Shown here piece after piece: positions 23,362 to 34,361 of a stretch of DNA of 64,000 nucleotides; position 1 is the stretch's first letter, and each line of letters starts with the position of its first letter. The position numbers and the translations under genes were made by a program. A model generated the notes under the pieces. That model had not been told where the DNA came from. It saw only the letters and a list, made by a program, of their open reading frames with translations, and made no database searches. The stretch comes from Aaosphaeria pasadenensis. Its lineage: Eukaryota; Ascomycota; Dothideomycetes; Pleosporales. The stretch spans positions 620,001 through 684,000 of the forward strand of contig JAKLMB010000015.1 in assembly GCA_022813625.1 (NCBI GenBank), written 5' to 3'.

Positions 23362-24723
23362 ATGAGATATCTCTGGGGACTACGACCCAAGCATTGTGGA
23401 CAGTCGATTGCGAATCGTAACTTCAGCATCAGTTTTCGCTTTAGCGGATCATCAGACCAAGCCATGCAAAGACCAATAAAGGCAGCATATTATCGAGGTG
23501 GTACATCTCGAGCCTTGATGATAAATCCTCGAGATCTACCAAAAAGTCGTGCAGAATGGCCAGATATTTTCAGACAGATCATGGGTACGCCAGACCCGAA
23601 CGGCCGGCAGCTTGATGGTATGGGCGCGGGCATTTCCTCTTTGTCAAAGATCTGCCTAGTGGAACCCTTCAAGAAGCCAGTGGGAGAATACCAAGAAGAT
23701 GTGTTTCTAGATTATACGTTTGTTGGCCTTGGCATCGAGTCAGATGAAGTTGACGTTGCCGGAAACTGTGGTAATATGAGCAGCGCCATCGCTCCTTACG
23801 CATATAATTCGAAAGAGCTATTTCCTGACAAATATCGACAAAAAGATGGCAAGGTCTCAGTAATGATCCGAAACACCAACACGGGAGCACTGATTCGTTC
23901 TACATTCGAGGTCGTGGGCGACCAGGCTGCGGTTCAAGGGAATTATGCAATTGATGGCGTAGCCGGCACCGCCTCCAAAATCAGACTCGATTTCTTACAT
24001 CCATACGGTTCAAAGACTGGTAAATTATTACCTACGGGAAACTTGATCGATCAAATTGCGGGGTTTCAAGTCACTTGTGTGGATGGTGCAAACCCAGCGG
24101 TCTTTATTCGCTCAGAAGACGTGGATGTCGATGGGACAATTCTGCCGAACGAATTCAATCGCCTGCCAGAGAAACTTGCAGTGTTGGAAAAGATACGCAG
24201 AGGTGCTGCCGTTGCCATGGGCTTAACATTCACAGAGGATGATGTTCCAAGAGTCATACCCAAGATTGGGATTGTTTCCCGTTCTAAGACACACAAAGTC
24301 CTCTCTGGCGAAAAGGTCAATGGTGATGAGGTCGATGTTGTAGTGCGATTTATATCGGATGGTCAACCACATAGAGCCATCCCACTCACAATGGCATTGA
24401 CTACCGCTGTTGCTGCTAGGATAGAAGGAACAATCGTCCACCAGCTTCTCGCCGAAACCCTCGTTGCGGACGATGCAATTACCATTGGGCATGCCAGTGG
24501 GAAGATTCAAGTCGATGCTACGATGAGTAGTGATGGGAAAACCCCCGAATCAGCTACTGTTCTGCGGACTGCAAAGCGAATCTTTGAGGGTGATGTCTTT
24601 TACACTTCAAATTCCGAAACCAACAGCCCTACCGAAGGAGCAAACTCAAGTGCGACTGAACTCGGTCTCTCTTTCGTGAACGAGAGAAGAGGGCAGAGTC
24701 TGACGTCGAAGCCGGCTGAATAA
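23362..24723 (+). CDS. PrpF-family isomerase, probably mitochondrial
   Basis: 453-residue single-exon protein of the PrpF family (diaminopimelate-epimerase-like fold). Bacterial PrpF isomerises 2-methylaconitate in the methylcitrate route; the Ustilago relative Adi1 converts cis- to trans-aconitate in itaconate synthesis. Residues 1-33 (MRYLWGLRPKHCGQSIANRN...) look like a matrix presequence. Conserved family segments: AAYYRGGTSRALMINPRDLP, GMGAGISSLSKICLV, DVAGNCGNMSSAIAPYA, TSKIRLDFLHPYGSKTGKLLPTG and GHASGKIQVDA; the GNCGNMSSA Cys is the likely catalytic residue. There is no methylcitrate or itaconate gene nearby, so the substrate is unassigned. Confidence 0.85.
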   Translation: MRYLWGLRPKHCGQSIANRNFSISFRFSGSSDQAMQRPIKAAYYRGGTSRALMINPRDLPKSRAEWPDIFRQIMGTPDPNGRQLDGMGAGISSLSKICLVEPFKKPVGEYQEDVFLDYTFVGLGIESDEVDVAGNCGNMSSAIAPYAYNSKELFPDKYRQKDGKVSVMIRNTNTGALIRSTFEVVGDQAAVQGNYAIDGVAGTASKIRLDFLHPYGSKTGKLLPTGNLIDQIAGFQVTCVDGANPAVFIRSEDVDVDGTILPNEFNRLPEKLAVLEKIRRGAAVAMGLTFTEDDVPRVIPKIGIVSRSKTHKVLSGEKVNGDEVDVVVRFISDGQPHRAIPLTMALTTAVAARIEGTIVHQLLAETLVADDAITIGHASGKIQVDATMSSDGKTPESATVLRTAKRIFEGDVFYTSNSETNSPTEGANSSATELGLSFVNERRGQSLTSKPAE

Positions 24724-25054
24724 ACTCCGAGCATCACCGGTGTTCTATATATTCAGCGTATGAAGCACTATTATGTATTGGTAACGAGATGCATGATGAT
24801 CTTGGACCGTTGTCAACACTTTTCTGTACCCAAACAAGCACCACGACCGAGCGGGCTATTAAATTAAGGTATAGTATTAGGTCTTTGATATTGACATCTT
24901 TGAAATTCAACTCTAAAATAGAAAAAAATAATTCCACAGTTTCTTCAAGCATTGCGTAAATAAGCAAAACATACTAAAAATTCATTCATTTTTTTATCCA
25001 AAATTATGTGTATTAACATTTCTACCCTATAACATCCAACCCATAACCACCTAC
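24724..25054. other. Intergenic, AT-rich
   Basis: About 330 bp, AT-rich with A/T runs near 24930-25000; 3' flanks of two converging genes. No gene seen. Confidence 0.45.
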
Positions 25055-25576
25055 TCACGGATTCGGACCTCTACTGATCCTAACCGCAGGCGGCACGAAC
25101 CCCTCCTGTTCCCTCTCCCTTGCCTCGACTATCTGACTATGAGCGCTCTGCGAATATGCGACTTCTCTACTCCTATCACCAGCATTCTTCCTCGCCTCTC
25201 GACGTGCTCGTTGCTCCCGCCTCCTCTTCAATTTAGCCCGCCGCTTTGCTTCATACTTCACACAGTCCTTTAGATACGTACCCCACCCGAGTGTGAGGTT
25301 CCACTTGAGTTTGTAGACAGGAACGGGCACGGGGCTAGAGCGACGACGCCGATGTTTATGTAGAGATCCTGGGTCCGGTACATGGAGATTAATGCCCTCT
25401 GGAGAACCCGCGCCTCCGGACATGAGAGGAGGATCTTGGTCATGGTAGACAAAGGAGGCACTTCGTCGAGGGGAGTGGCCATGTGCACTAGATGGATGTT
25501 GGAGAGTGGGATCCAGTGGGCTTGATTGAAGATTACCGAAAGACCAGCCCGGGGTTCTATCTTGATGCCCTGACAT
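25055..25576 (-). CDS. Small basic protein of unknown function
   Basis: 173 residues, not recognised. The N-terminal half is Ser/Pro/His-rich and disordered. The second half has a hydrophobic segment (KLKWNLTLGWGTYLKDC) followed by a strongly basic helix (EAKRRAKLKRRREQRARREARK), a candidate nuclear or nucleic-acid-binding helix. A longer model with upstream exons is possible, since an intron-like gap follows the ATG region. Support comes from the long open frame and biased composition only. Confidence 0.45.
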   Translation of the reverse strand: MSGHQDRTPGWSFGNLQSSPLDPTLQHPSSAHGHSPRRSASFVYHDQDPPLMSGGAGSPEGINLHVPDPGSLHKHRRRRSSPVPVPVYKLKWNLTLGWGTYLKDCVKYEAKRRAKLKRRREQRARREARKNAGDRSREVAYSQSAHSQIVEAREREQEGFVPPAVRISRGPNP

Positions 25577-28212
25577 GTATGTGGGGATAGCAGACGACGC
25601 CTGTATTTATGAGTTAGGGTTGTTAGATATATGTTCTTGAGACTCTTCTTATTTGGATAGAAGCCTGCTCTGTGTTGTTGCGTCCTGCATGTGGAAATTG
25701 AAGATTCTCCAATGGAATGTGCATCTTCACTTCAATGTGGACTCTGAACAAATGTTAGTTTACAGATATGGTCCTGTGTGGGTCTTTTGCTGTGATTAAT
25801 TCTAGTCAATAGTATGATGGTGAGTGTGTGCGTATCTTGCAAGCGAAAGTCAATGACTCTACATTGTGAATGTATGAACAGCACGTGTGTGTGCAACAGG
25901 TGAGCACCAAGTGCCAATCACATCAACACGTTGATAAAAGGAGTCAAATGCAAAGAATCGTGAATTATAGCGCTAAATGTATGAGCAAGGTGAACGTTCG
26001 GACGAGCAGGTGAACGTTGCCGTTTCAGAAAAGGGGCACAGTGATCTAGCAGGACGTTTAGAGCTAGAAGACACTACATCCAACGTAGACGAAGCTATCA
26101 CGCTTCACGCTCAAGGATCGTCAGACTCTCGCAAGCGCCCTTTTCTTGAGCGCTTCGAAGATGGTGGGCTCGGCCTACCAGTTTAGCGTGGAGCCGCGCA
26201 GTTCACTATCCATCTCCCGTCTCAATTCGGAACTGTGCCGGAAAAGAAGCTGGTCATTTCTGAATCATGAGGGACAGTCAGGGTGAACGAAGTTCTGTGT
26301 GGAGTATGAAACATACATACACCTTGCTTGTGAACTCGAGATCTTCACCTTAGTACGACATTGCATCACACACACCTCAGTCAAGGTACGGAGGAGTTGA
26401 TTGCGGTGATGGACACGCCACGTGAAGATCGACAACGTGTTTAATATGGGAAGCGAAATTGAAGGTCCATGCCTCTGGGGCAGGGCAGCTTGTACTCGTA
26501 CACAGTGCACGGTACAATACGCAGTGGATAGTGGTTTATCAATTATTGGGATGGACAAAATAGTGTAATGGACGAGGGTTGAGGTCGGCGATTCGGTGGT
26601 TGGGTCAGGATTGGGGTAGCAAAGACTCGGTAGACCCCTGAAAAGGGTCGCGAAAAGAGGAAGAGCTGATCGGGACTTAGCGCTGTCGATAAGCGATGGA
26701 CTCGGTGGAGATTGCAAGTCAATCGTTCAATCAAATCTCATCAACTCAACCTCTGCCGAGTCACTATCCTTTCCCCCACACTACACACCGACCTCTTGCA
26801 ATTCACCGTGAACACGACACGTACCTCGTTCTCGTCAAACTGCAGAAGGACGCGGCTTTTCTCTTCTTGTCCTCAAAGCTCTTGGCTCAGCCGTTGCATT
26901 GGTTAACTATCGACATATCCAGATGGAACAAGTTTCCCTTAGGATTCAGCTGTATGCAGTGCTTCTGCAGTGATGACCTTACGCGTGGAGTTTACACAGC
27001 ATGAAGCCCGCCCCAATGCTATCGTAATGACCTATCGTAACACACCTGTCCTACCTAGCCGTGGCTCCGGCGTCTCTCCTGGCACGTTGCGGCCCGGTCA
27101 AGAGAATATGAATCCGCGGGTCCTCGTTCACGCATCCACGTACCAATAACGTGGCAGGCAAGCCAAGCCAGGGCGTTATATCATTGCCATCGAGAAAAAA
27201 TCTCGAAGCGGGGCCCTTAGACTGTCTCCTGCCCCGTGTAACCACTTGGGAGTTCACTACTGTTCTTCTAGCTTCGTTTCTAGGGGGTCAACTACTCTGT
27301 ACATACAAAACACACCTGCCATGTCCATCTATTTGTATTGCTCGTTCGCTTGAATAGTGGAGACCATTCTGGCTGCTACCTTTTGACCTACGAGGCTACG
27401 AGCGGATGCAGCTGATTGGCAATCATCACGATTCGGTATGTACGTTCCCGAGCATCTCCTCCCGGGATACGCAATCTTCGTCATCCCGTGTGCCAGCCGT
27501 GCAATCCTGCGCCAGCCATGTTCAGGCTGGCGGACTGTCTTGATGCTTTGACGCCGATCTGCCGCCAACTGTTCGCTCCACCTAAGTCTCCCAAATCGTC
27601 GCATAGGAGGCTAGAACTTTGCCGTTTGTGGAAGATCTATTTGAAGACTAAGTCCTAATAAGGCCATCCTCCCTCTTAATCGGTTCGCGTTGGATGTTGA
27701 CCATGCCAGCCGTCTAATCCTCGCTCATGTATGCCATCCATATCATTCTCGGAGGAAATATATGACTAGACTCCACTCCTCTGGAACCGCTGCGTATGTC
27801 TTAGCACACCCTTTCTTTATGACTATGCGTCCTTGAATCCGCTGTGCAACTCGACGAGGCTGTAAACTCTGAGCTATTCGAAGAAGAGCAATTGCATGCA
27901 AGGTCGGTCGCACAACCGTACCCTAGAACTTTTTCACCACAGCGAGCATAACTTCCGATACGCGGAAACACTTCGAGTAATTCCATTGCAGAGCGACCTT
28001 GGCGGTCTCTCCGAAAAGGCGGACAATATTGAGGCGGAGAGTTACCCAGGACTCGGTACCTAGCGGGGCTCTCTCATTTACCTTTCCTTATGGCCAAATG
28101 CATTATCTACCCTGGCTAAGCTCTTAATCCCTGTTTCCAGAAATTCTATCTTCTACTTCACTGTAGCTCGTTGCTGGTTGCTCCCGAGCAGCATTCCATA
28201 GTCAACCTCACG
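25577..28212. other. Intergenic, 2.6 kb
   Basis: Only short, low-information frames on both strands, none with domain signs. The final 60 bp form the leader of the gene at 28213. Confidence 0.4.
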
Positions 28213-29961
28213 ATGCAGCTACACGAACAACATTCGCAGGGTTCGCTCAGCCAGCAGAGTCGCAGCATGACCAGGAAACAGATGCTACAGAATCGCCGGA
28301 AGACGCTTCAGACGGTTGATGAACTTTCATCACACCTGCCTGAATCTTCGGATTGGGACAGCGCGTCGCGCAGTGGGACCACCAACACCGGTAGCATGGA
28401 TAGTCGAATCAGTCAAGGACTCAGCGACTCCTCAGAAAAATCTCGGAGAGAACGACCGCGGACTTTTGGCTACGGACATGAGCTCCAATCCAAACCTTCA
28501 ATTGTCATCACAGAAGCTGAGCCTTTGCCAGCTCGACGTTCGTTAACCGCTCCTGTGGACTGGCAACAGGGACAACCAAGGCTAGGCCAAACAAATGAGT
28601 CTGATCGTAATCGCCTATCCGCGAAGCATGCACCTGGAACTACATCAAAACAAATCAATCCGAATCCAAATCAGCAGAGAAGACATTCGGGACCTGGAAG
28701 TTTCTACACTTCGTCTAGTTCAACTAGTCGCCAAAACCAAAGTACACAGCAGATTCGCGCTTCACATAGCAAATCAAACCAACACCACAATCAATCAGCA
28801 GATAGACAAAGAAACCAAAATGCACAGGTGAAGCCTCACGCAGACAAACAGAGGCAGCGGATTCACACAGGCAGTTCCTCTGTTCTTCCTTCTCTGTCTC
28901 CGTTCCCAATCACGAAACCTAGTGCCGCCCAGATCAGAGGATACGGAAATCAGCAACAATTGTTGCAGAATAGTAGAAGCATGAATCAACTTCGCAGCCA
29001 TCAGCATCTGGATAAACGAGCCAGTCAAGCTAGACTTTCCGACCTGCAGTCTGGAAATGCAAGCGTGGATGCTCAACTGCTCCAACAGGCCAGTGGTAAC
29101 AAGACCGCGAAATCAAAGATGCCTCAAGACCCAATCTCCCGACCTCGCTCTACCCAATATGCTACGCTCCCAATCCACCCCCAAGGGATCAACCAAAATC
29201 ATCAAATGCCGCCGCTCTTCCGAACGCCTCGATCAATGACTAGCCCCCCACCTGGTCAATACAACTTTCCGCTGCCACCAGCAAGTGCTGTCACTTCCAA
29301 CCGAGCATCTCATTCATCCCTCCCAGGTCGGTCGTCGAATGTTCGCTCATCATCCGCGCACTCCACTATGACCGCCGCCACATCCATTTCAGCTGGCACC
29401 AACCGCTCCAGCAAATCACGAAAGTCCACCGGGTCCCGAAACAGCTATTCTGGACAGTCACACAGACACCAACAAGGAGTCACCCAAGAGCATCTCGAAG
29501 CCCTCGCTGCACTTACAGGGGCATCGCCAACACAATCACAAGAGCCCACAACCCCAGAAAGCATCGCATTCCAGCGGAAACTGGACGAGAAGATGAGGAG
29601 AGCTAGCGTGGGCTCTGAACACCAGTCCCGCGCATCGTACGGCCAACAGACAAAACGGTCCTCTAAGGCCGGTTCGAGAGTGTCGGCGCACAGCTATGCG
29701 ACGACCGCTGCTACCACTGCTACTAGAGCCAATGAGCAGGCAATGACCCCGGAGAGTGTGCGGCTACTGCGAGAGCGAGAAAAGCTACTTCGGTGGAAAG
29801 CGGAAAGGGAGAAGAAAGAGTTCGAAAGGAGGGAGCGGGAGAAGATTCGAGAGAGGGTGAGGAGGGCGAATGCATTAGAACTAGAGAAGACGATTGAGCT
29901 GGAGAAGCAACAGAAGAAGGAGAAAAGGAAGAGGGGGTGTTTGGGGTTTCTGGGACTTTGA
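28213..29961 (+). CDS. Q/S-rich protein with C-terminal basic coiled coil
   Basis: 582 residues from ATG 28213, one exon, not recognised. Residues about 1-480 are low-complexity, rich in Gln, Ser, Asn and His with many RNQ/QHH/SQS tracts. The C-terminal 60 residues form a charged helix of alternating Glu, Arg and Lys (REREKLLRWKAEREKKEFER...) ending in a short basic then hydrophobic tail, RKRGCLGFLGL; the Cys before a hydrophobic end suggests possible lipid attachment. The long open frame and composition support a real gene. Confidence 0.65.
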   Translation: MQLHEQHSQGSLSQQSRSMTRKQMLQNRRKTLQTVDELSSHLPESSDWDSASRSGTTNTGSMDSRISQGLSDSSEKSRRERPRTFGYGHELQSKPSIVITEAEPLPARRSLTAPVDWQQGQPRLGQTNESDRNRLSAKHAPGTTSKQINPNPNQQRRHSGPGSFYTSSSSTSRQNQSTQQIRASHSKSNQHHNQSADRQRNQNAQVKPHADKQRQRIHTGSSSVLPSLSPFPITKPSAAQIRGYGNQQQLLQNSRSMNQLRSHQHLDKRASQARLSDLQSGNASVDAQLLQQASGNKTAKSKMPQDPISRPRSTQYATLPIHPQGINQNHQMPPLFRTPRSMTSPPPGQYNFPLPPASAVTSNRASHSSLPGRSSNVRSSSAHSTMTAATSISAGTNRSSKSRKSTGSRNSYSGQSHRHQQGVTQEHLEALAALTGASPTQSQEPTTPESIAFQRKLDEKMRRASVGSEHQSRASYGQQTKRSSKAGSRVSAHSYATTAATTATRANEQAMTPESVRLLREREKLLRWKAEREKKEFERREREKIRERVRRANALELEKTIELEKQQKKEKRKRGCLGFLGL

Positions 29962-30282
29962 TGATGAGATAGTAATCGTCCCAGCCCTTTGTTTGGATTC
30001 GTCCTCTTGCATGCCGCAGGCCTACTGTTAAGTGGCCATTCAAACCTTCCTTATTCACTCGTCTCATTAATATTTCTGTGCAAATCCTTTGCACGATACC
30101 ATCATTAATGATATTTTCATTGAGTCACGATCTCCACGGCACAATCAGTAGCTGCGACTGCCGTAAGCTTATATAAGGACATACATTCAGGAATCCTCTT
30201 CATATTCGAGGCATTGTCGTTATTTCTTTACTATTCTTAGCGTATTTCCTTTTCGTCCATAATAAAAACCTCGCATAGATCC

Positions 30283-30636
30283 TTGCGGACATTATCGCTT
30301 GACCTGAGAATTGCAGACTTCGGTGGCTCATCGGTGGACGGCTCTTGTGCCGCAGTTTACCCCGGGCTTCGGTATCTGCTTCCTGACCCCGAGTGGAAGC
30401 CAGGAAAACCCCCGACTTTGAAAGAGGACTTATTCTTACTTGGATCTCTCTTATACTTTATTTTCACCGGGACTCCACCATTTCATGATCTTAAGGACGA
30501 GGTGGTCGAAATGAACTACAACGCAGGGGTTTTCCCCGACTTGACTGGGGTTATGGGCGCTGATCTCATTTCTCAGTGCTGGCACCAGCGTGCTAATTCA
30601 GCCATTCAGATATGTGAGGCGCTGGAGCGTTTGTAG
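30283..30636 (+). pseudogene. Protein-kinase relic (C-lobe only)
   Basis: About 117 codons resembling the activation segment and C-lobe of a eukaryotic-type protein kinase: a DFG motif in IADFGGSSVDG, an APE-equivalent region replaced by YPGLRYLLPDPEW, EDLFLLGSLLYFIFTGTPPFHDL, and a final helix ending in ISQCWHQRANSAIQICEALERL. There is no ATG before the DFG, no glycine loop, no invariant Lys or Glu, and no HRD catalytic loop upstream; the frame opens without a start codon. I read this as a decayed or truncated kinase gene; upstream exons lie at unseen distance if it is alive. Confidence 0.7.
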
Positions 30637-31455
30637 TTGATGAGTCCAAGAGTCTACCGAAGGATCTCCGTCAACGGCGCGGTAGATGTGCAATTGACAC
30701 GATATGCCGAGAACCTCGAGGGTTCCCTCTTCTCTGCTGCTTCTACCAACCTCTCGCAGTGGGGCACTGAAGGATGTCCCTTTGATGCTGTCAATAATAC
30801 CACTCCAGTGAGCTGACTGTCCTGCGGAATGTGTCTTATGCTGGGTTTTTGCAGCAAGAAGAAGTCTGGTTGGGGGCACTTCGAACCGCACTTGACTTAA
30901 GAGAGCCCTCAAAGATCTGCCACCAGATTGCGCTTCATTATTGATACAGCTATTGATACCCATCATGATGGTGCAAGGAGAAGACGATCATTGTTTAGGA
31001 GGCAGAGCGTTTGGGAAAAGGAAAGGCGCACCTTATAGCAGTACTACGTATAGCTTCGGACAAGAAGGTTCACTACCAGGACTACAAGACACACATAGTC
31101 GTAGGCAGCTCATGGCTCAAAGTTGAAGCCTTCTCATATCCAATAAGGATTGCGGGTCTCTCCTACAAGCTACTATTGTTCCTGTTGGTGTGGTCATTTC
31201 ACATTCTCCGTGATGAAAGACTGATTCATTGCCACAGTGCTATCATCGTTACGATAAACTTTCATGTATCTACACACTAAGGAGCTAACAATCGATTTCC
31301 AATTGCTAAACAGCATGATGATCAGTGATTAACTTAGTCCTTACCGAGCTCGTTATCAGCCCATTTCTATTCCAGTTCTCGTAGACTTCGTCAGTCAACT
31401 ATTCCCAGTAATTAGTCTTTAAGTAAAAGAAAATCCCTATGACAAATCCAACACC
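30637..31455. other. Intergenic after kinase relic
   Basis: Short frames only. A minus-strand frame at 30598-30966 (122 codons) has an ATG but no recognisable family; I do not call it a gene. Confidence 0.35.
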
Positions 31456-32469
31456 TCACAACTTCTCCTTCACCCCCGCCAACTCCCCATCCAACCACCT
31501 CAACGACCTCTCCGCCCTCTCCGCACACTCCTCAACCCCAACCCCCTCCCCCCTCATCCTCCTATCAAACGTCTCCAACGAAACCCACCCCTCAAACCCC
31601 TTCTCGACCACCAGCCCCCTCACCATCTCTGCCATCGGGAAATACGCCCCCAGCTCACTCTCCCCAGGAAACGGCCTCCCATGCCTCGACCAAGAAAACT
31701 CCATCGCCTCCCCCTCCACATACCACGGATGGCTCTCCGAATACACCTCCTCGAACCTCTCCCCGTCAGACAGCTGCACGTAGAACAACTTCTCCACCGG
31801 AAACTCCCTCACGAACCGCTCCAGCGAGTCCCGCAGCGCCTCATCAGCGCCGGGATACTTCCCCGTGACCGCGTCGCGAGGGTTCCCCCACAACTTGGAC
31901 GCGAGGTGGAACGTGTCGATGCAGCATCCGAAGTTGGGGCGGTCGACTAGAGTGAGGAGCGGGATGAGGGATTCCCAGGTGGAGTGGTGGACGGACCAGG
32001 ACATGGGTTCGTAGGCGATGCGGATGGCGGGGGATTCTGAGGCGGCGAGGTCGGCGAGGGCCTGGAGGTCCGAGATTATGGTTGCGAGGGGCGTTGAGGA
32101 GGTTTCCTGGGCGAATTGCGCGGGGACTTGGATGTGGGGGGTTTGGAGGGCGCGGGCGATGGTGAGCCAGGTGGATGCGAGGGCGAGGCGGGAGGAGAGG
32201 GGGGTGAGGGCGCCTTCGTAGTTTTCGAAGGGGCAGAGGGAGAGGATGGTGAGGTTGAGGGTGGTGCAGAGGGTGTGGATGCGTTGGGCGGCCGTGAGGA
32301 TGGGGATCGAGTGGTGCGTGCTGTAGGTTGAGAGGTCCTGGTAGACGATTTCGACGCCTGTGAAGCCGTGTTTGGCGGCGGCGTGGAGCTTTTGGTCGAG
32401 GAGGTGGGTTGGGTGGAGGCCGAGGGATGAGGTGCCTATGGCGAATTTGTTCTTCTTGAGGACTTGCAT
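31456..32469 (-). CDS. 3-dehydroshikimate dehydratase
   Basis: Converts 3-dehydroshikimate to protocatechuate (quinate/shikimate catabolism). 337 residues, no intron. It has the TIM-barrel layout of the xylose-isomerase-like family shared with QutC/qa-4: N-terminal LGLHPTHLLDQKLHAAAKHGFTG followed by a V-E-I-V-Y strand, then YEPMSWSVHHSTW, CIDTFHLASKLWG and FYVQLSDGERFEE, giving candidate metal ligands Glu, Asp/His and Asp/Glu near the barrel rim, and a C-terminal WVSLETF. No other quinate genes are adjacent. Base use is odd: the coding strand is C-rich in its first half and G-rich in its second. Confidence 0.88.
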   Translation of the reverse strand: MQVLKKNKFAIGTSSLGLHPTHLLDQKLHAAAKHGFTGVEIVYQDLSTYSTHHSIPILTAAQRIHTLCTTLNLTILSLCPFENYEGALTPLSSRLALASTWLTIARALQTPHIQVPAQFAQETSSTPLATIISDLQALADLAASESPAIRIAYEPMSWSVHHSTWESLIPLLTLVDRPNFGCCIDTFHLASKLWGNPRDAVTGKYPGADEALRDSLERFVREFPVEKLFYVQLSDGERFEEVYSESHPWYVEGEAMEFSWSRHGRPFPGESELGAYFPMAEMVRGLVVEKGFEGWVSLETFDRRMRGEGVGVEECAERAERSLRWLDGELAGVKEKL

Positions 32470-34332
32470 TTTGTGAGGATATTTGCGATTAGTGGTGTTG
32501 TACTTGTGGATACATTGAATCTGGGGTTTTGATGGTTCTATATATCAACATCGGACGGCTTTTCCGAGATGCAGTCATTATATTGTGGAGAAGTTGTGGA
32601 GAAATGGAGGATCTAGTCATGATATCGTTCACGATGTTTTCAATTGAGGTAGTAGCCGGCGAAGTTTACTAGTTCAGGCGTGCAGATCGCTAGTAGTTCT
32701 AGCTATAATTCCGAAAATGTAGACTTGTCAGCCAATCAGGATTTGAGCCGGTAGAGTCAGTACATACCCTAACTGTATTTTGGATTATAAGCAAATGGTA
32801 AATGTTCATAGGTCCAAGTGGATTGGAATTCATATCGTGACCATGTGACACCATTCAACGTGGACATTTGTTGATATTGCTGGGGTAAGTTGTCTCCAAA
32901 GCTTCGTATTTGTCGACGATAAGAATTACTGCTTGCGGGACGAGGAATCGTTACGTGTCTATGATGGTAAATCATTTCTCAATCGCTATTTTCGAAGTTG
33001 TGGCGTTTCCTCTGTCAGTGCAAAAGAGCTGATTATCGTGAATGTCCCTTTGGGGTTGAATTCACACGTCTGATTGTCCCATTGAATGCTTCCTTCTCTT
33101 CGATGGACATATTGGAATTGTGCTTGCAGCTACTGCCCAGATCTTCATCACTACCAAGTGCCTCATTGTGGGATGTTCTGTAGCTCCGTAAGCATTTCCA
33201 GCGGAGTGATTGCGTACGGTATTGCAGATACGCAACGATGACTATGGCCCTTAGACATGGAATTGCGATCATTTCTGAAAGCTTCCGTTCACTCTAGCAT
33301 TGGCCCAGCTGGATTATTGTTCAAAGTACCGAAAGCATTGCGGAAGGGTTGAGTTGAATTTATGATTATTTCCGGCTCCATACCCATTCACATGAGTGTA
33401 TGTTGAGCTTGTAGCACCAAGTGCTAGATCATGGACCAATGGGTGTATGAAGCAAATCAATCGACTTCATCTTCTCTTCGACGGGTCGGCCGTTGGGGAA
33501 TGGAGGAAAGCGTTCGTCTAGCTGTGGCCAAATCAGCAGCGTTTCTGCCGGAGGAAAGAGTCTGCCCACTGCTGTGAAATGAATGGGTTGACCATCTTGT
33601 GGTACTCCATGAAGTCGGTCTTATCAATCTATGCTAAAGATGTTGGTGCAGGGTTCGGATGAGATCGTTTAGCACTAGAAAGATATGTCGTGCTGTTTGA
33701 TCTGTAAGGAACTGTCTTGGGCAACCATGGAAGAAGTATTGTAACCTTTAGAATCGCAAGGTGACTTTGTTTCTAGGAGGCGTACGGAATATTAACAGCA
33801 TGGACATGACCGCTTCAATATCCACGAATAAGCACTCTTCATGAGCAAAGCTACCGCAAGCTCAATCAAATGTACCAGACAAACCCTCTCCAATGAACAA
33901 ACCAAATACGGACAAACATACAATATACGATGTCTCGCGTATACCGTATCCCTCCATAGACACACCAGCAAAACCACACCCTCCACGAGCCTCTCCTCAC
34001 CTCAGCTCCCTCTCCCCTCCCCTCCCCTCTCAACCACAAACACAATCACATGTCTCAACACCCCCCACATCCCTACCTACCCATTACGCCCGACACCCTC
34101 CCCTCGCCTAACTCCCTCTCTTCGCACTCCCAAAACAGCACCTCATCCGTCGCGGGCAACGCCTCCGATTCGTCTGGCAGGCAGGCATACGCCGCGATAA
34201 CCAGACCAGCACGAATGGTAGGTTCAGCCCCACGGGGCAGCCGAGATGGGGAAATGATCGGCGGGGCTGGTAGACGGGAAATTGTCCGAGCGTTCGGTAC
34301 TTTTCTTTGGTATTGGTACGGTGCGGTGCGTG

Positions 34333-34361
34333 TGCGGTGCGGTGCGGTGCGGTGCGGTGCG
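34333..34361. repeat. GGTGC pentanucleotide microsatellite
   Basis: Near-perfect tandem ggtgc units, preceded by two imperfect gtgcg units at 34321-34332. A simple-sequence repeat; no function seen. Confidence 0.9.

Noticed and set aside
30598..30966. Minus-strand 122-codon frame starting with ATG
   Set aside because: No family resemblance that I can name and partly antisense to the kinase relic; coding status not supported.
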